A program made the translations under genes and the position numbers. Shown here in pieces: positions 29,867 to 39,276 of a stretch of DNA of 60,600 bases. The number at the start of each line of letters is the position of its first letter. Position 1 is the stretch's first letter. The stretch is from Mycetohabitans rhizoxinica HKI 454 (GTDB taxonomy: Bacteria > Pseudomonadota > Gammaproteobacteria > Burkholderiales > Burkholderiaceae): the NCBI RefSeq assembly GCF_000198775.1, contig NC_014722.1, forward strand, positions 661,932 to 722,531, given 5' to 3'. Under the pieces are notes generated by a model. That model was given only the letters and a program-made list of their open reading frames with translations. It made no database searches and was not told the DNA's origin.

Positions 29867-29990
29867 TTAAAATAGAACGACCGTTCTTTAAAAGTGCGGT
29901 GATGGGCGCGTGTGAGGCGCATTGCCGCATGGCCCCAATCCTCGGAAAGCCTGATGTGTCGGGATTCGCACGACCGTCCGTCGTTATAAT
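29867..29990 (+). promoter_or_regulatory. etfBA upstream region with palindrome and -10 box
   Basis: AGAACG-AC-CGTTCT (29874-29887) is a perfect inverted repeat, extended by TTAAAA on the right and its partial mirror on the left, the size of a TetR-family operator. A TATAAT box is at 29985-29990, 43 bases before the etfB start; no good -35 is visible. Which regulator binds is not shown. No TetR gene is in the window. Confidence 0.45.
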
Positions 29991-30032
29991 GGCCGTTAAT
30001 GGATTGCCGTATTCGTAACTTTGGAGCGTGGA

Positions 30033-30782
30033 ATGAAAGTTCTTGTGCCGGTCAAGAGAGTGGTCGACTACAACGTGAAGGTCCGCGTGAAATCGGACGG
30101 CACGGGCGTGGATGTGGCGAATGTGAAGATGTCGATGAACCCGTTTGACGAGATCGCGGTGGAAGAGGCGGTGCGGTTGAAGGAAGCGGGCGTGGCCACG
30201 GAAGTGATTGCCGTATCGGCGGGGGCGGTGGCGTGCCAGGAGACGCTGCGCACCGCGCTGGCGATCGGCGCGGACCGGGCGATCCTGATTGAAGCCCAAG
30301 AGGAGTTGCAGCCGCTGGCGGTTGCCAAGCTGCTCAACGCGCTGGTCGCGCGGGAGCAGCCGCAACTCGTGATCCTTGGTAAGCAGGCGATCGACGACGA
30401 CTCGAATCAAACCGGGCAAATGCTGGCCGCGCTGGCCGGCTGGCCGCAAGCCACGTTTGCCTCGAAGGTGACGGTCGAAGGCGGCCGCGCCACGGTGGCG
30501 CGTGAAGTGGACGGCGGCGCCGAGACGCTGTCATTGACGCTGCCGGCGGTGGTGACCACCGACCTGCGGCTGAACGAGCCGCGCTATGTGACGTTGCCCA
30601 ACATCATGAAGGCGAAGAAAAAGCCGCTGGAGACCGTGACGCCGCAGGCCCTGAGCGTGGACGTGGCGCCGCGGCTCAAGACGCTGAAGGTGGCCGAGCC
30701 GCCCAAACGCAGCGCGGGCGTGAAGGTGCCGGATGTCGCCACGCTGGTCGACAAGCTCAAGGGCGAAGCAAAAGTACTGTAA
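30033..30782 (+). CDS. etfB: Electron transfer flavoprotein subunit beta
   Basis: This is the small ETF subunit, 249 residues, which carries electrons from acyl-CoA and other flavin dehydrogenases to ETF-ubiquinone oxidoreductase. The start [20 protein letters not shown] and the signature VMEAKKKP-like stretch ([17 protein letters not shown]) mark the family. AMP binding is around [19 protein letters not shown] precedes the ATG. etfA follows after 24 bases. Confidence 0.96.
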   Translation: MKVLVPVKRVVDYNVKVRVKSDGTGVDVANVKMSMNPFDEIAVEEAVRLKEAGVATEVIAVSAGAVACQETLRTALAIGADRAILIEAQEELQPLAVAKLLNALVAREQPQLVILGKQAIDDDSNQTGQMLAALAGWPQATFASKVTVEGGRATVAREVDGGAETLSLTLPAVVTTDLRLNEPRYVTLPNIMKAKKKPLETVTPQALSVDVAPRLKTLKVAEPPKRSAGVKVPDVATLVDKLKGEAKVL

Positions 30783-30806
30783 CGGACAACGCGCAAAGAG
30801 GCAGAC

Positions 30807-31739
30807 ATGGCGATACTGGTCATTGCAGAACACGACAACGCGGCGCTCAAGGCAGCGACGCTAAACACGGTAGCGGCCGCGCAGCAATTGGGCGGCGAAA
30901 TCCACATACTAGTGGCGGGGCACAATGCACGCGGCGCAGCCGACGCGGCGGCCAGGGTGGCCGGGGTCGCGAAGGTGCTGTTGGCCGATGCGCCGCAGCT
31001 CGGCGAAGGATTGGCGGAGAACGTCGAGGCGACGGCGCTGGCGATCGCGCGCGAATATACGCACATCGTGTTGCCGGCGACCGCATACGGCAAGAACGTG
31101 GCGCCTCGTCTTGCCGCCAAGCTGGACGTTGCCCAACTGAGCGACATCACGGCCGTGGTGAGCGCGGACACGTTCGAGCGGCCGATCTATGCGGGCAACG
31201 CGATCGCAACGGTGCAGTCGGTGGATCCGATCAAGGTCATCACGGTACGGGGCACGGCGTTCGATCCGGTCGCTGCCGACGGCGGCAGCGCGCCGGTGCA
31301 GGCGATCGACGCGGCGCCGGCGGCGCCCGGTGTAAGCTTTGTGGGCCGTGAGTTGACTAAGCTGGAGCGCCCGGAATTAACCAGCGCGCAGATCATCGTG
31401 TCGGGCGGACGGGGGCTGGGCAGCGGCGAACACTATACGCAGGTGCTCGGGCCGCTGGCCGACAAGCTCGGCGCTGCGCTGGGCGCCTCGCGCGCGGCAG
31501 TCGATGCGGGATACGTACCGAACGACTACCAGGTGGGGCAGACCGGCAAGATCGTTGCGCCGCAGCTGTACATTGCGGTAGGGATTTCCGGGGCAATCCA
31601 ACACGTGGCCGGCATGAAGGACAGCAAGGTCATCGTGGCGATCAACAAGGATCCGGAGGCGCCGATTTTCAGCATCGCCGACTACGGCCTGGTAGGCGAT
31701 CTGTTCACGCTGGTGCCGGAACTGGTCAACGCGTTATAA
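30807..31739 (+). CDS. etfA: Electron transfer flavoprotein subunit alpha
   Basis: This is the FAD-bearing ETF subunit, 310 residues. The C-terminal FAD domain shows [42 protein letters not shown] sequence (split here across 199-240), [21 protein letters not shown] and [20 protein letters not shown]. It is the second and last gene of etfBA. Confidence 0.97.
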   Translation: MAILVIAEHDNAALKAATLNTVAAAQQLGGEIHILVAGHNARGAADAAARVAGVAKVLLADAPQLGEGLAENVEATALAIAREYTHIVLPATAYGKNVAPRLAAKLDVAQLSDITAVVSADTFERPIYAGNAIATVQSVDPIKVITVRGTAFDPVAADGGSAPVQAIDAAPAAPGVSFVGRELTKLERPELTSAQIIVSGGRGLGSGEHYTQVLGPLADKLGAALGASRAAVDAGYVPNDYQVGQTGKIVAPQLYIAVGISGAIQHVAGMKDSKVIVAINKDPEAPIFSIADYGLVGDLFTLVPELVNAL

Positions 31740-31926
31740 GCGGTTGACACGTCGCGTGATGCGCGCGACGGATCTTGGCAGAAAGGGCGTATCGTGCGCC
31801 TCTTAGTTGTCTTTGCACTGCCATACGACGAGACGGCACTTCGACTAAGCGGGGCAGCGATGCGTTATGTGCCACCCGTCAATGACAGGTGGCTTGTGAT
31901 CGATCGATGGCGCCGGCTCTGCACGC

Positions 31927-33219
31927 TCACGCGCCGGCGTAGGCGGGGCGGCGCGAGCCGGCCCCGTCGGCGAGATAGCGATGCACGGACAGGTCGTCGG
32001 CCTGGATCGCGGGTCGCTTGCCGGACATCAGATCGGCGAGCAATTGCCCCGATCCGCACGACATGGTCCAGCCGAGCGTGCCGTGGCCGGTATTGAGGAA
32101 CAAGTTGGGCACCGGCGTGCGGCCGACGATCGGTGTGCCGTCGGGGGTCATCGGCCGCAAGCCGGTCCAAAAGCTGGCCTGCACCGTGTCGCCGCCCCCC
32201 GGGAACAGGTCGTTGACGCACCTCTCGAGCGTGCGGCGGCGCGCTTCGCGCAGCGACGTATCGAAACCGACGACTTCGGCCATGCCGCCAACGCGGATCC
32301 GGTCATCGAACCGGGTGATGGCAACCTTGTACGTCTCGTCCAGCACAGTTGATACCGGCGCACGGGCAGCGTCGACGATCGGTGCAGTGATTGAATAGCC
32401 TTTGAGCGGATAAACCGGGATCTTGACGATGCCGGCCAGCAGGCGGGTCGAATACGCGCCCAGTGCGACCACGTAGGCGTCGGCGCGCAGCAGCTCGGAA
32501 CCGCATTGCACGCCAGTGATCCGGCCGCCGGCGATCGCGAGCGAGTCGATTGGCGTGTCGAACCGGAATTGCACGCCCAGCGACATGGCCAATTGCGCTA
32601 GTCGCGTCGTGAAAAGCTGGCAATCGCCGGTTTCGTCGTTAGGCAGCCGCAATCCGCCGGTCAACGTGTGCGCGATGCGCTGCAGCGCTGGTTCGGCCTG
32701 GCTCAGTTCGGCGCTCGACAACAGTTCATATGGAACGCCTGCGTCCTCGAGTACCGCGATGTCCTTCGCGGCACCGTCCAACTGCGCCTGTGTGCGAAAC
32801 ACCTGCAGCGTGCCGCCTTGGCGCCCTTCATACGCGATGCCGGTCTGCGCGCGCAGCGCTTGCAGGCAGTCGCGGCTGTACTCGGCCAGTCGCACCATCC
32901 GGCTCTTATTGGTCGCGTACCGGCTGGCGGTACAGTTCTGCAGCATGTGCCACATCCATTTGAGCTGGAATGTGCTGCCATCAAGTCGAATGGCTAGTGG
33001 CGCGTGCTGCTGAAACATCCATTTGAGCGCCTTCAGCGGCACACCCGGCGCTGCCCACGGCGCGGCATAGCCCGGCGAGATCTGGCCAGCGTTGGCGAAG
33101 CTGGTCTCCAGGGCGGGGCCCGACTCGCGCTCGAGCACGGTGACTTCATGGCCTGCCCGCGCCAGGTAATAGGCGCTTGCCACGCCAACCACGCCGCTGC
33201 CCAGGACGATGACACGCAT
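31927..33219 (-). CDS. dadA: D-amino acid dehydrogenase, small subunit
   Basis: This FAD enzyme of 430 residues oxidises D-alanine and other D-amino acids at the inner membrane. The N-terminal dinucleotide fold is [28 protein letters not shown]. The conserved [19 protein letters not shown] and the C-terminal [24 protein letters not shown] are typical. It is divergent from lrp; in enterics and pseudomonads Lrp-type regulators control dad genes. Confidence 0.95.
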   Translation of the reverse strand: MRVIVLGSGVVGVASAYYLARAGHEVTVLERESGPALETSFANAGQISPGYAAPWAAPGVPLKALKWMFQQHAPLAIRLDGSTFQLKWMWHMLQNCTASRYATNKSRMVRLAEYSRDCLQALRAQTGIAYEGRQGGTLQVFRTQAQLDGAAKDIAVLEDAGVPYELLSSAELSQAEPALQRIAHTLTGGLRLPNDETGDCQLFTTRLAQLAMSLGVQFRFDTPIDSLAIAGGRITGVQCGSELLRADAYVVALGAYSTRLLAGIVKIPVYPLKGYSITAPIVDAARAPVSTVLDETYKVAITRFDDRIRVGGMAEVVGFDTSLREARRRTLERCVNDLFPGGGDTVQASFWTGLRPMTPDGTPIVGRTPVPNLFLNTGHGTLGWTMSCGSGQLLADLMSGKRPAIQADDLSVHRYLADGAGSRRPAYAGA

Positions 33220-33347
33220 GCGATGCTCCGATTCGCTTGTATCCCGACTCAGTACTGCAAGTCGGCAGATTGGTAGTAAACGCGCCTATCCTATTGCGAG
33301 CTATCCAGGTATTGTTATTGTATTTTTACGATATTTAGTAAAAAATC
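33220..33347. promoter_or_regulatory. dadA-lrp divergent control region
   Basis: This is 128 bases between divergent dadA and an Lrp/AsnC gene. The half next to lrp (about 33308-33347) is a run of A and T with a repeated TATTGTTATTGTATTTTTACG-like phasing (TATTG at two places). Lrp proteins favour such AT-rich sites, so mutual control is plausible. Confidence 0.4.
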
Positions 33348-33836
33348 ATGAGAACGCAAAGGCAGCCCGTGCGGGCGCTCGACAAGCTCGACCACAAGAT
33401 ATTGAATCTATTGCAGTCCGATGGACGCATGGCGATGAAGGATCTTGCCGAGCGTGTCGGATTGTCGATTACGCCGTGTATCGAGCGCGTCAGGCGCATG
33501 GAGCGCGACGGTGTGATCACCGGCTACTATGCCCGGGTGGATCCGGCTAAGCTTGGCGCCGGCCTGCTCGTCTTCGTCGAGATCACGCTGGATCACAAAA
33601 ACGGCAACATGTTCGGCCAGTTCCGACGCGAGGTCGAGCGCATTACGCAGGTATTGGAGTGCCACCTGGTCTCCGGCGAGTTCGACTATTTGATCAAGGC
33701 GCGCATCGGTGAGATGTCCGACTATCGGAAGTTACTCGGTGACATCCTGCTCCAATTGCCCGGGGCGGTGCAGTCCAAGAGCTATGTCGTGATGGAGGAA
33801 ATCAAGGAGACGTTGACGGTTGCGGCGGGTGAATGA
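33348..33836 (+). CDS. lrp: Lrp/AsnC-family transcriptional regulator
   Basis: The 162-residue regulator has an N-terminal HTH (LDHKILNLLQSDGRMAMKDLAERVGLSITPCIERVRRMERDGVI) and a C-terminal RAM ligand domain (HLVSGEFDYLIKARIGEMSDYRKLLGD). The sequence is of the Lrp rather than the AsnC type. It probably responds to leucine or alanine and acts on dadA. The gene stop is immediately followed by the LexA box of the next gene. Confidence 0.92.
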   Translation: MRTQRQPVRALDKLDHKILNLLQSDGRMAMKDLAERVGLSITPCIERVRRMERDGVITGYYARVDPAKLGAGLLVFVEITLDHKNGNMFGQFRREVERITQVLECHLVSGEFDYLIKARIGEMSDYRKLLGDILLQLPGAVQSKSYVVMEEIKETLTVAAGE

Positions 33837-33856
33837 TACTGTATTTTTATACAGTA
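33837..33856 (+). promoter_or_regulatory. LexA (SOS) box
   Basis: CTGTATTTTTATACAG is a full-match CTGT-N8-ACAG operator, extended by TA and TA on the outer sides, so it is close to the E. coli ideal site. It begins one base after the lrp stop and lies 18 bases before the radical SAM start. Confidence 0.85.
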
Positions 33857-33873
33857 CTGAGTCGCATGAACCG

Positions 33874-35040
33874 ATGGAATCGCCTGCTGATGACGCGTGT
33901 CCAGTGGTGCCACTGCTGCCACGTAAAGGTCGCGGTGCCATCACGAACCTGCCTGGCCGCTACGAGGTGGACGAGCGGCAACCGATTGACGACGGCTGGC
34001 TGCACGTGGCCGCCGATCGCGACGGCGACGGCATCGCACCCTTGAAGACGCGCGTGTTCAACGAGCGGGCAAAGCGCATTCTGACGCGCAATGCATCGCC
34101 CGATATTCCATTCAGCGTATCGCTGAACCCATACCGAGGCTGCGAGCACGGCTGCATCTATTGCTTCGCGCGGCCCACGCACAGCTACCTCGGGTTGTCG
34201 CCCGGCCTGGATTTCGAGAGCCGTATCTACGCGAAAGTCAACGCGCCCGAGTTATTGCACGCCGAACTGGCCAAGCCATCCTATATGCCCGAGCCGATCG
34301 CGCTGGGCGTTAGCACGGACGCCTATCAGCCGGTCGAACGGGATCTGCGGATCACCCGTCGCGTGCTCGATGTCTTGGACAGACATCGGCATGCGGTGGC
34401 GGCGATCACGAAGTCATCGCTGATCGAACGCGATATCGATCTGCTCGCGCCGATGGCGCACCGTGGTCAGGCGTTGGTCGCGATAACGGTCACCACGTTG
34501 GATGCCAACGTCGCGCGCACGCTCGAGCCGCGGGCCGCGACGCCGTTGCGCCGGCTGCGCACGATCCGGGTGCTGGCCGATGCGGGTATTCCGGTAGGAG
34601 TGAGCATCGCGCCGGTCATTCCGTTCATCACCGAGCCGGATTTGGAGCGGGTGCTTGACGCTTGCGCGCAGGCGGGGGCGAGCAGCGCGTCTTATATCGT
34701 CTTGAGGCTGCCGTGGGAAGTTGCACCGCTGTTCAAGCAATGGCTCGATGTGCATTTCCCTGGCCGGGCCGAGCGCGTGATGAACCGGATTCGCGAGATG
34801 CGCGGCGGCAACGACTATGACGCGTCGTTCGGCACGCGGATGAAGGGCCAGGGGGCGTGGGCTGAGCTGCTCAAGCAGCGTTTTGAACGGGCGGCGCGCA
34901 AGCTGGGGCTTGCCGGGCGTCAGCACGGGATATTGGACATGTCCGCGTTCGCGCCGCCCGCGGCGCGGACTGCCCGCCGTCACGTCGCCAAGCCCGCGGT
35001 CGGTCTTTGCAGCGATGCCCAGATGAGCCTGTTTGACTGA
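33874..35040 (+). CDS. PA0069-family radical SAM protein (SplB-like)
   Basis: This is a radical SAM protein of 388 residues. The iron-sulfur motif is PYRGCEHGCIYCFARPTH (Cys-x3-Cys-x2-Cys). The barrel includes LGVSTDAYQPVERDLRITR and VSIAPVIPFITEPDLERVL. The family resembles spore photoproduct lyase in the Cys region; no substrate is proven. ATG at 33874 is used because any upstream start would lie within the LexA box or lrp. A LexA site at the promoter points to induction by DNA damage. Confidence 0.88.
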   Translation: MESPADDACPVVPLLPRKGRGAITNLPGRYEVDERQPIDDGWLHVAADRDGDGIAPLKTRVFNERAKRILTRNASPDIPFSVSLNPYRGCEHGCIYCFARPTHSYLGLSPGLDFESRIYAKVNAPELLHAELAKPSYMPEPIALGVSTDAYQPVERDLRITRRVLDVLDRHRHAVAAITKSSLIERDIDLLAPMAHRGQALVAITVTTLDANVARTLEPRAATPLRRLRTIRVLADAGIPVGVSIAPVIPFITEPDLERVLDACAQAGASSASYIVLRLPWEVAPLFKQWLDVHFPGRAERVMNRIREMRGGNDYDASFGTRMKGQGAWAELLKQRFERAARKLGLAGRQHGILDMSAFAPPAARTARRHVAKPAVGLCSDAQMSLFD

Positions 35041-35086
35041 TTTGACTGATCGCGGTGCCGTCATGAGTGGCACCGCGATCAACCGA

Positions 35087-35596
35087 TCAACCGATCACGT
35101 CGAGGCCCACACGGCTCAACGGTTGAACCGTTGCCTCGAAGTAGGTCTGGAACGCTAGCGCCAGCGCGCCCATCAGCAACATCGCGCCGATGAACAGCGA
35201 CAGGATCACAACAAACACGACACCCCAGCCGGAATGGCTCCGGCGGTCGCCGTGCGGGTTGAAATGGGTGTCCCACTTATCGTCCGGCCGCAGGCCATAG
35301 ACGATTGCGGCGAGGAACGCAGCCAGCAGCGAGATGGCACCGGGCACCGATAGCCACCACCCGGCGACTGACGTTCGCTGCGTCGCGACGAGCCATTGCA
35401 CGCCGACGACGCCGAGCGCCGTCGCGGCAATATGCAAGTACGCTAGCGCGTCGCGTGGGCCATATAGATAGAACCGGTGTGCGCCGAGTGAACCGAGCAC
35501 GAACGCGGCAAGGGCGGCGCGGGTCTTAGACTTGAACCGGGTTGGCGGGGCCGGCGGCACGCAGCCGTCGGAGCGCAGGCGGGAAGAGGCGGACAT
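35087..35596 (-). CDS. TM2-domain membrane protein
   Basis: The protein has 169 residues, with the TM2 signature KSKTRAALAAFVLGSLGAHRFYLYG followed by several membrane segments (WWLSVPGAISLLAAFLAAIVYGL; VVFVVILSLFIGAMLLMGALALAF). The start is at MSASSRLRSDG. Function is unknown. It stands alone, convergent with the radical SAM gene. Confidence 0.82.
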   Translation of the reverse strand: MSASSRLRSDGCVPPAPPTRFKSKTRAALAAFVLGSLGAHRFYLYGPRDALAYLHIAATALGVVGVQWLVATQRTSVAGWWLSVPGAISLLAAFLAAIVYGLRPDDKWDTHFNPHGDRRSHSGWGVVFVVILSLFIGAMLLMGALALAFQTYFEATVQPLSRVGLDVIG

Positions 35597-35643
35597 GGCG
35601 GGCAAGGAATACGATGACAGGGTCGATATTGTACGTCGCGCCG

Positions 35644-36049
35644 TCAGTGCTTCGCGTAGGTGACGCGATAGATGGCACTGGCACCGTCGAGCGTTACCTG
35701 CGCGACGCGGTGGCCGACCTTGGTGCTGTGGCTCCACGAACCGCGCTTGGCAATGAAGAGAAGATGGTGTGATGATATTGCGGCGGGAGCATCGGTTCAT
35801 CGTGGCGACCAGTGCATCTCGATTGCGGTCGGGCGCGTAAATGGTTGTACGGTGCGTCGATTGGCACCCGGATCGCGTTCACGGGCAGCGTCGCGGCAAG
35901 GCGGCACGCAAGCATGTCGGCCACCAGCGCCGTCACCGACACGGTAAGTATTTGTTGGAGCGCTATTTTCAGGTTATAATCGCGCGTTTCGGCAGATCGA
36001 AAACCCGGGTGTTGCTGGTCAATACCCAGGCTATTTAGGTAAGGACACA
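35644..36049 (-). pseudogene. Possible degraded minus-strand coding sequence
   Basis: The minus strand ends with a coding-like C-terminus, HHLLFIAKRGSWSHSTKVGH then VAQVTLDGASAIYRVTYAKH and TGA (35644-35646). A one-base shift near 35775 joins it to another open stretch (ADMLACRLAATLPVNAIRVP; PMLPPQYHH) further upstream. No start or family is recognised. Most of this 455-base gap upstream of rpsP may be a decayed gene. Confidence 0.25.
35952..35980 (+). promoter_or_regulatory. Sigma-70 promoter of the rpsP operon
   Basis: TTGTTG (35952-35957), 17 bases, then TATAAT (35975-35980). It lies 71 bases before rpsP. Confidence 0.7.
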
Positions 36050-36051
36050 GC

Positions 36052-36306
36052 ATGGTCATCATCCGCTTGGCTCGTGGCGGCTCGAAGAAGCGCCCGTTCT
36101 ACAATATCGTTGCAACCGATTCGCGCAATCGCCGCGACGGCCGTTTCATTGAGCGCGTCGGTTTCTACAATCCGGTTGCGACAAAGGGCGAATCGCTGCG
36201 CATCGTGCAAGACCGCCTGACGTACTGGCAAGGCGTCGGCGCGCAGCTGTCGCCGACCGTGGCTCGCCTGGTCAAGCAGGCGCAAGCTGCGCAACCGTCC
36301 GCGTAA
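36052..36306 (+). CDS. rpsP: 30S ribosomal protein S16
   Basis: The 84-residue protein begins [26 protein letters not shown], the S16 signature, and has [10 protein letters not shown]. It is first in the rpsP-rimM-trmD-rplS operon. Confidence 0.98.
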   Translation: MVIIRLARGGSKKRPFYNIVATDSRNRRDGRFIERVGFYNPVATKGESLRIVQDRLTYWQGVGAQLSPTVARLVKQAQAAQPSA

Positions 36307-36399
36307 CCCGTTGCATGCAGGCCGGCATTTGCCGAGTGCGGTATCGCGGCATCTGCCGGAGTCCTGTGCGCGAGTGGTCAAACGCTGGGGGATGAGCAG

Positions 36400-37059
36400 A
36401 TGGCAACCCGTGTATCGTCGCCACCCCGGCCTGTGTCGTTTGGCCATTTTGTGCGTCGTCCAGTGAAGGCGGGCGGCCGTGCGGGCTCGCCCGAGTCCGG
36501 CGTCGAGAGCGTGGCGTCGTTGCCGGACGATGCGATCGAGGTCGGTGCGGTCGTCGATGCCTACGGCGTCAAGGGCTGGTTGAAGATCACGCCGCATGCC
36601 GGCGTCGGTTCGAGTGGCGGTGCGCTGCTGCGCGCAAGATCCTGGTGGCTCGTCAAGGGCGGCGTGTGCCGTGCGGCGCAGGTCGTGTCGAGCAAGGCGC
36701 ATAGCGCTACCGTGGTCGCGCAACTTGCCGGGTGCGCGGACCGCGATCAGGCCTTTGCGCTGCGCGGCGCCACGGTGCACGTGCGCCGCGCGGATTTTCC
36801 GGCGCTCGAGCGTGACGAGTACTACTGGGTTGATTTGATCGGCTTGGCGGTCGTCAATGAGTTCGGTGACGCGCTGGGCCAGGTCGTGGCCCTGATGGAT
36901 AACGGCGCGCACTCAATCCTGCGTGTGGAGTACGACGAGGTCGGGCGGGACGGGCGCATCAAGAAGGCGCAGCGGCTGATTCCGTTTGTCGACGCTTACG
37001 TGAAAACGGTCGAGCCGTCGGACCGCCGCATCGTGGTCGACTGGGGAATGGACTATTGA
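36400..37059 (+). CDS. rimM: Ribosome maturation factor RimM
   Basis: The 219-residue protein assists assembly of the 30S head around S19. The N-terminal RimM domain starts at [21 protein letters not shown], and the PRC-barrel holds [21 protein letters not shown] and [13 protein letters not shown]. The first 45 residues are an unconserved basic extension; the ATG at 36400 is preceded by GGGGATGAG. Its stop overlaps the trmD start. Confidence 0.94.
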   Translation: MATRVSSPPRPVSFGHFVRRPVKAGGRAGSPESGVESVASLPDDAIEVGAVVDAYGVKGWLKITPHAGVGSSGGALLRARSWWLVKGGVCRAAQVVSSKAHSATVVAQLAGCADRDQAFALRGATVHVRRADFPALERDEYYWVDLIGLAVVNEFGDALGQVVALMDNGAHSILRVEYDEVGRDGRIKKAQRLIPFVDAYVKTVEPSDRRIVVDWGMDY

Positions 37060-37844
37060 TGGCGCGCGCGATGCAATTCGATGTCATCACGCTATTCCCG
37101 GAAATGTTTGGCGCCCTGACCGACTGGGGGATTACCAGCCGGGCCGCCAAGCAACAGCGTTATACGTTGCGCACGTGGAATCCTCGCGACTTCACGACGG
37201 ACAACTACCGGACGATCGATGATCGTCCGTACGGTGGTGGTCCAGGCATGGTAATGCTGGCCCGGCCGCTTGCCGACGCGATCGCCGCCGCCCGGAAGGC
37301 GCAATATGCGGGTGAGGCCGGGTCACTGCCGCATCGCGCGCGCGTCGTGCTGATGTCGCCGCAAGGCCGGCCGCTGGATCACGCCAAGGTGATCGAGTAT
37401 GCGGCGCTGCCTGGGTTGATCGTGTTGTGCGGCCGATACGAGGCGATCGACCAGCGGCTGATTGATCGCGAGGTGGACGACGAAGTGAGCCTCGGCGATT
37501 TCGTGCTGTCGGGTGGTGAGTTGCCTGCGATGGCACTGATGGACGCGGTGATTCGGCAGTTGCCCGGCGTATTGAACGATGCGCAGTCGGCTGTGCAGGA
37601 CAGCTTCGTCGATGGGCTGCTCGACTGTCCGCATTACACGCGCCCGGAGGAGTATGACGGCGTGCGGGTGCCGGACGTGCTGCTCGGCGGGCATCATGCA
37701 CAGATTGAGCAGTGGCGGCGTCGCGAGGCGCTGCGCAATACATGGGTCAAGCGCCCCGATCTGATCGAGCGCGCCCGGCGTAACAAGATGTTGAGCCGTG
37801 CCGATGAGGCATGGCTCGCAACCCTCGTGGCATCGGAGCATTGA
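37059..37844 (+). CDS. trmD: tRNA (guanine-N1-)-methyltransferase
   Basis: The 261-residue SPOUT methyltransferase makes m1G37 in tRNAs. [25 protein letters not shown], the trefoil-knot loop [12 protein letters not shown] and [24 protein letters not shown] are all present. ATG at 37059 overlaps the rimM TGA; the ATG at 37071 would give the common MQFD start and is equally possible. Confidence 0.96.
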   Translation: MARAMQFDVITLFPEMFGALTDWGITSRAAKQQRYTLRTWNPRDFTTDNYRTIDDRPYGGGPGMVMLARPLADAIAAARKAQYAGEAGSLPHRARVVLMSPQGRPLDHAKVIEYAALPGLIVLCGRYEAIDQRLIDREVDDEVSLGDFVLSGGELPAMALMDAVIRQLPGVLNDAQSAVQDSFVDGLLDCPHYTRPEEYDGVRVPDVLLGGHHAQIEQWRRREALRNTWVKRPDLIERARRNKMLSRADEAWLATLVASEH

Positions 37845-37968
37845 TGGCCGGTGTGCGAGGGCAAGGCGGTGGCCGGAGCCGGCTGCCGGAAGTCAATCCA
37901 TCCTCTACCGGGACCTCGATCGTGATCGGGGTAAGAAAACGCCGGCAAGATGGTCACAGGAGTCAATC

Positions 37969-38358
37969 ATGAATCTGATTGCAAAACTCGAGCAGGAAGA
38001 AATCGAGCGCGTGCTCGCGGGCAAGACCATCCCGGCCTTTGCGCCGGGTGACACGGTCGTCGTCAACGTGAACGTGGTCGAAGGCAATCGTAAGCGTGTT
38101 CAAGCGTATGAGGGCGTGGTGATTGCGAAGCGCAATCGTGGCCTGAACTCGTCGTTCATCGTCCGCAAGATTTCGTCGGGCGAAGGCGTCGAGCGGACGT
38201 TTCAAACGTACTCGCCACTGATCGCAGGCATTGTCGTGAAGCGCCGTGGCGACGTGCGCCGTGCGAAGCTGTACTACCTGCGCGAGCGTTCGGGCAAGTC
38301 CGCTCGGATCAAGGAAAAGCTGTCGTACAACAAGGAACGTGCAGCGTCCAAGGAGTAA
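37969..38358 (+). CDS. rplS: 50S ribosomal protein L19
   Basis: The 129-residue protein begins [15 protein letters not shown], with [37 protein letters not shown] core (read across residues 24-57) and [31 protein letters not shown] end. CAGGAG precedes the ATG. It is last in the operon and followed by a terminator. Confidence 0.98.
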   Translation: MNLIAKLEQEEIERVLAGKTIPAFAPGDTVVVNVNVVEGNRKRVQAYEGVVIAKRNRGLNSSFIVRKISSGEGVERTFQTYSPLIAGIVVKRRGDVRRAKLYYLRERSGKSARIKEKLSYNKERAASKE

Positions 38359-38370
38359 GGGCAGCACCGG

Positions 38371-38401
38371 AAAAAAGCACCCCCGCTGGGGTGCTTTTTT
38401 C
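38371..38401 (+). terminator. Intrinsic terminator of the rpsP operon
   Basis: The stem GCACCCC / GGGGTGC with a four-base loop is followed by six T; an A run on the left makes it bidirectional in form. Confidence 0.92.
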
Positions 38402-38421
38402 GTTGGTGGTCCTATTGCACC

Positions 38422-39096
38422 ATGAGCCGGCCGATCTTCAATCCTGAGTTACTGCCTGTCGAGTCGAGCGATACGCGCTTGGCGCCGGTCGCTCCGGGCC
38501 GGTTGACGCCGCGCGGCTTGCGTGAGCGGTTCCAGCAGGAACTCACCTGGACTGCGGAGCCGCATGAGGTGCGCTGGACACGCGGCGACCCGCGGCAGGC
38601 CGCGGTGCTGGTGCCGTTGGTGGTTCGCGACGACGTCACGGTGTTGTTGACGCAGCGCGGAGACATGCTGACCGACCATGCCGGGCAAGTCAGTTTTCCG
38701 GGCGGGCGACACGAGCCGGATGACGCAGACGCGACAGCGACGGCCTTGCGTGAGGCACGGGAAGAAGTTGGCCTGCCGGGGGATCGCGTCGAGGTGTTGG
38801 GGACATTGCCCGAATACCTGACCGGCACGGGATTTCGCGTCACGCCGGTCGTCGGCTTGGTCCATCCGCCCTTTTCGACAGTGGCCGACGGCTATGAAGT
38901 GGCAGAGATTTTCGAGGTGCCGCTCGCCTTTCTAATGGATCCGTCCCATCATCAAGTACGCGTTTTTCGTTCGGAAAATGCCGAGTACCGTTTTTTTGCG
39001 ATGCCGTACCCACGATTGGACGGCCGCGGTGACTATTTCATCTGGGGCGCCACCGCAGGTATGCTGCGCAACCTGTATCGGTTCCTAGCCGCTTAG
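38422..39096 (+). CDS. Nudix hydrolase, probable CoA pyrophosphatase
   Basis: The 224-residue protein has a Nudix box at FPGGRHEPDDADATATALREAREEVGL (in two parts, residues 91-117), preceded by LLTQRGDMLTDHAGQVSFPGG, the UPF0035 region marking the CoA pyrophosphatase branch (NudL/YeaB). It would split CoA into phosphopantetheine and 3',5'-ADP. It lies just behind the rplS terminator. Confidence 0.88.
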   Translation: MSRPIFNPELLPVESSDTRLAPVAPGRLTPRGLRERFQQELTWTAEPHEVRWTRGDPRQAAVLVPLVVRDDVTVLLTQRGDMLTDHAGQVSFPGGRHEPDDADATATALREAREEVGLPGDRVEVLGTLPEYLTGTGFRVTPVVGLVHPPFSTVADGYEVAEIFEVPLAFLMDPSHHQVRVFRSENAEYRFFAMPYPRLDGRGDYFIWGATAGMLRNLYRFLAA

Positions 39097-39276
39097 CAGC
39101 GCGCGTCCCGTCGCGCGCCGCACGGCTGTATCGTATCGTGGCCAGCGTTGTCCATCTGCTGTCTATCGTGTCTACGTAACAAGTTCCAGATCAATGAGCG
39201 CCGAGCCAAGGCACTGTGCTATCTTTACGCCATCTTTATCGGTACGCTTGTACCAAACCGTATTACGGCGCTGCGC

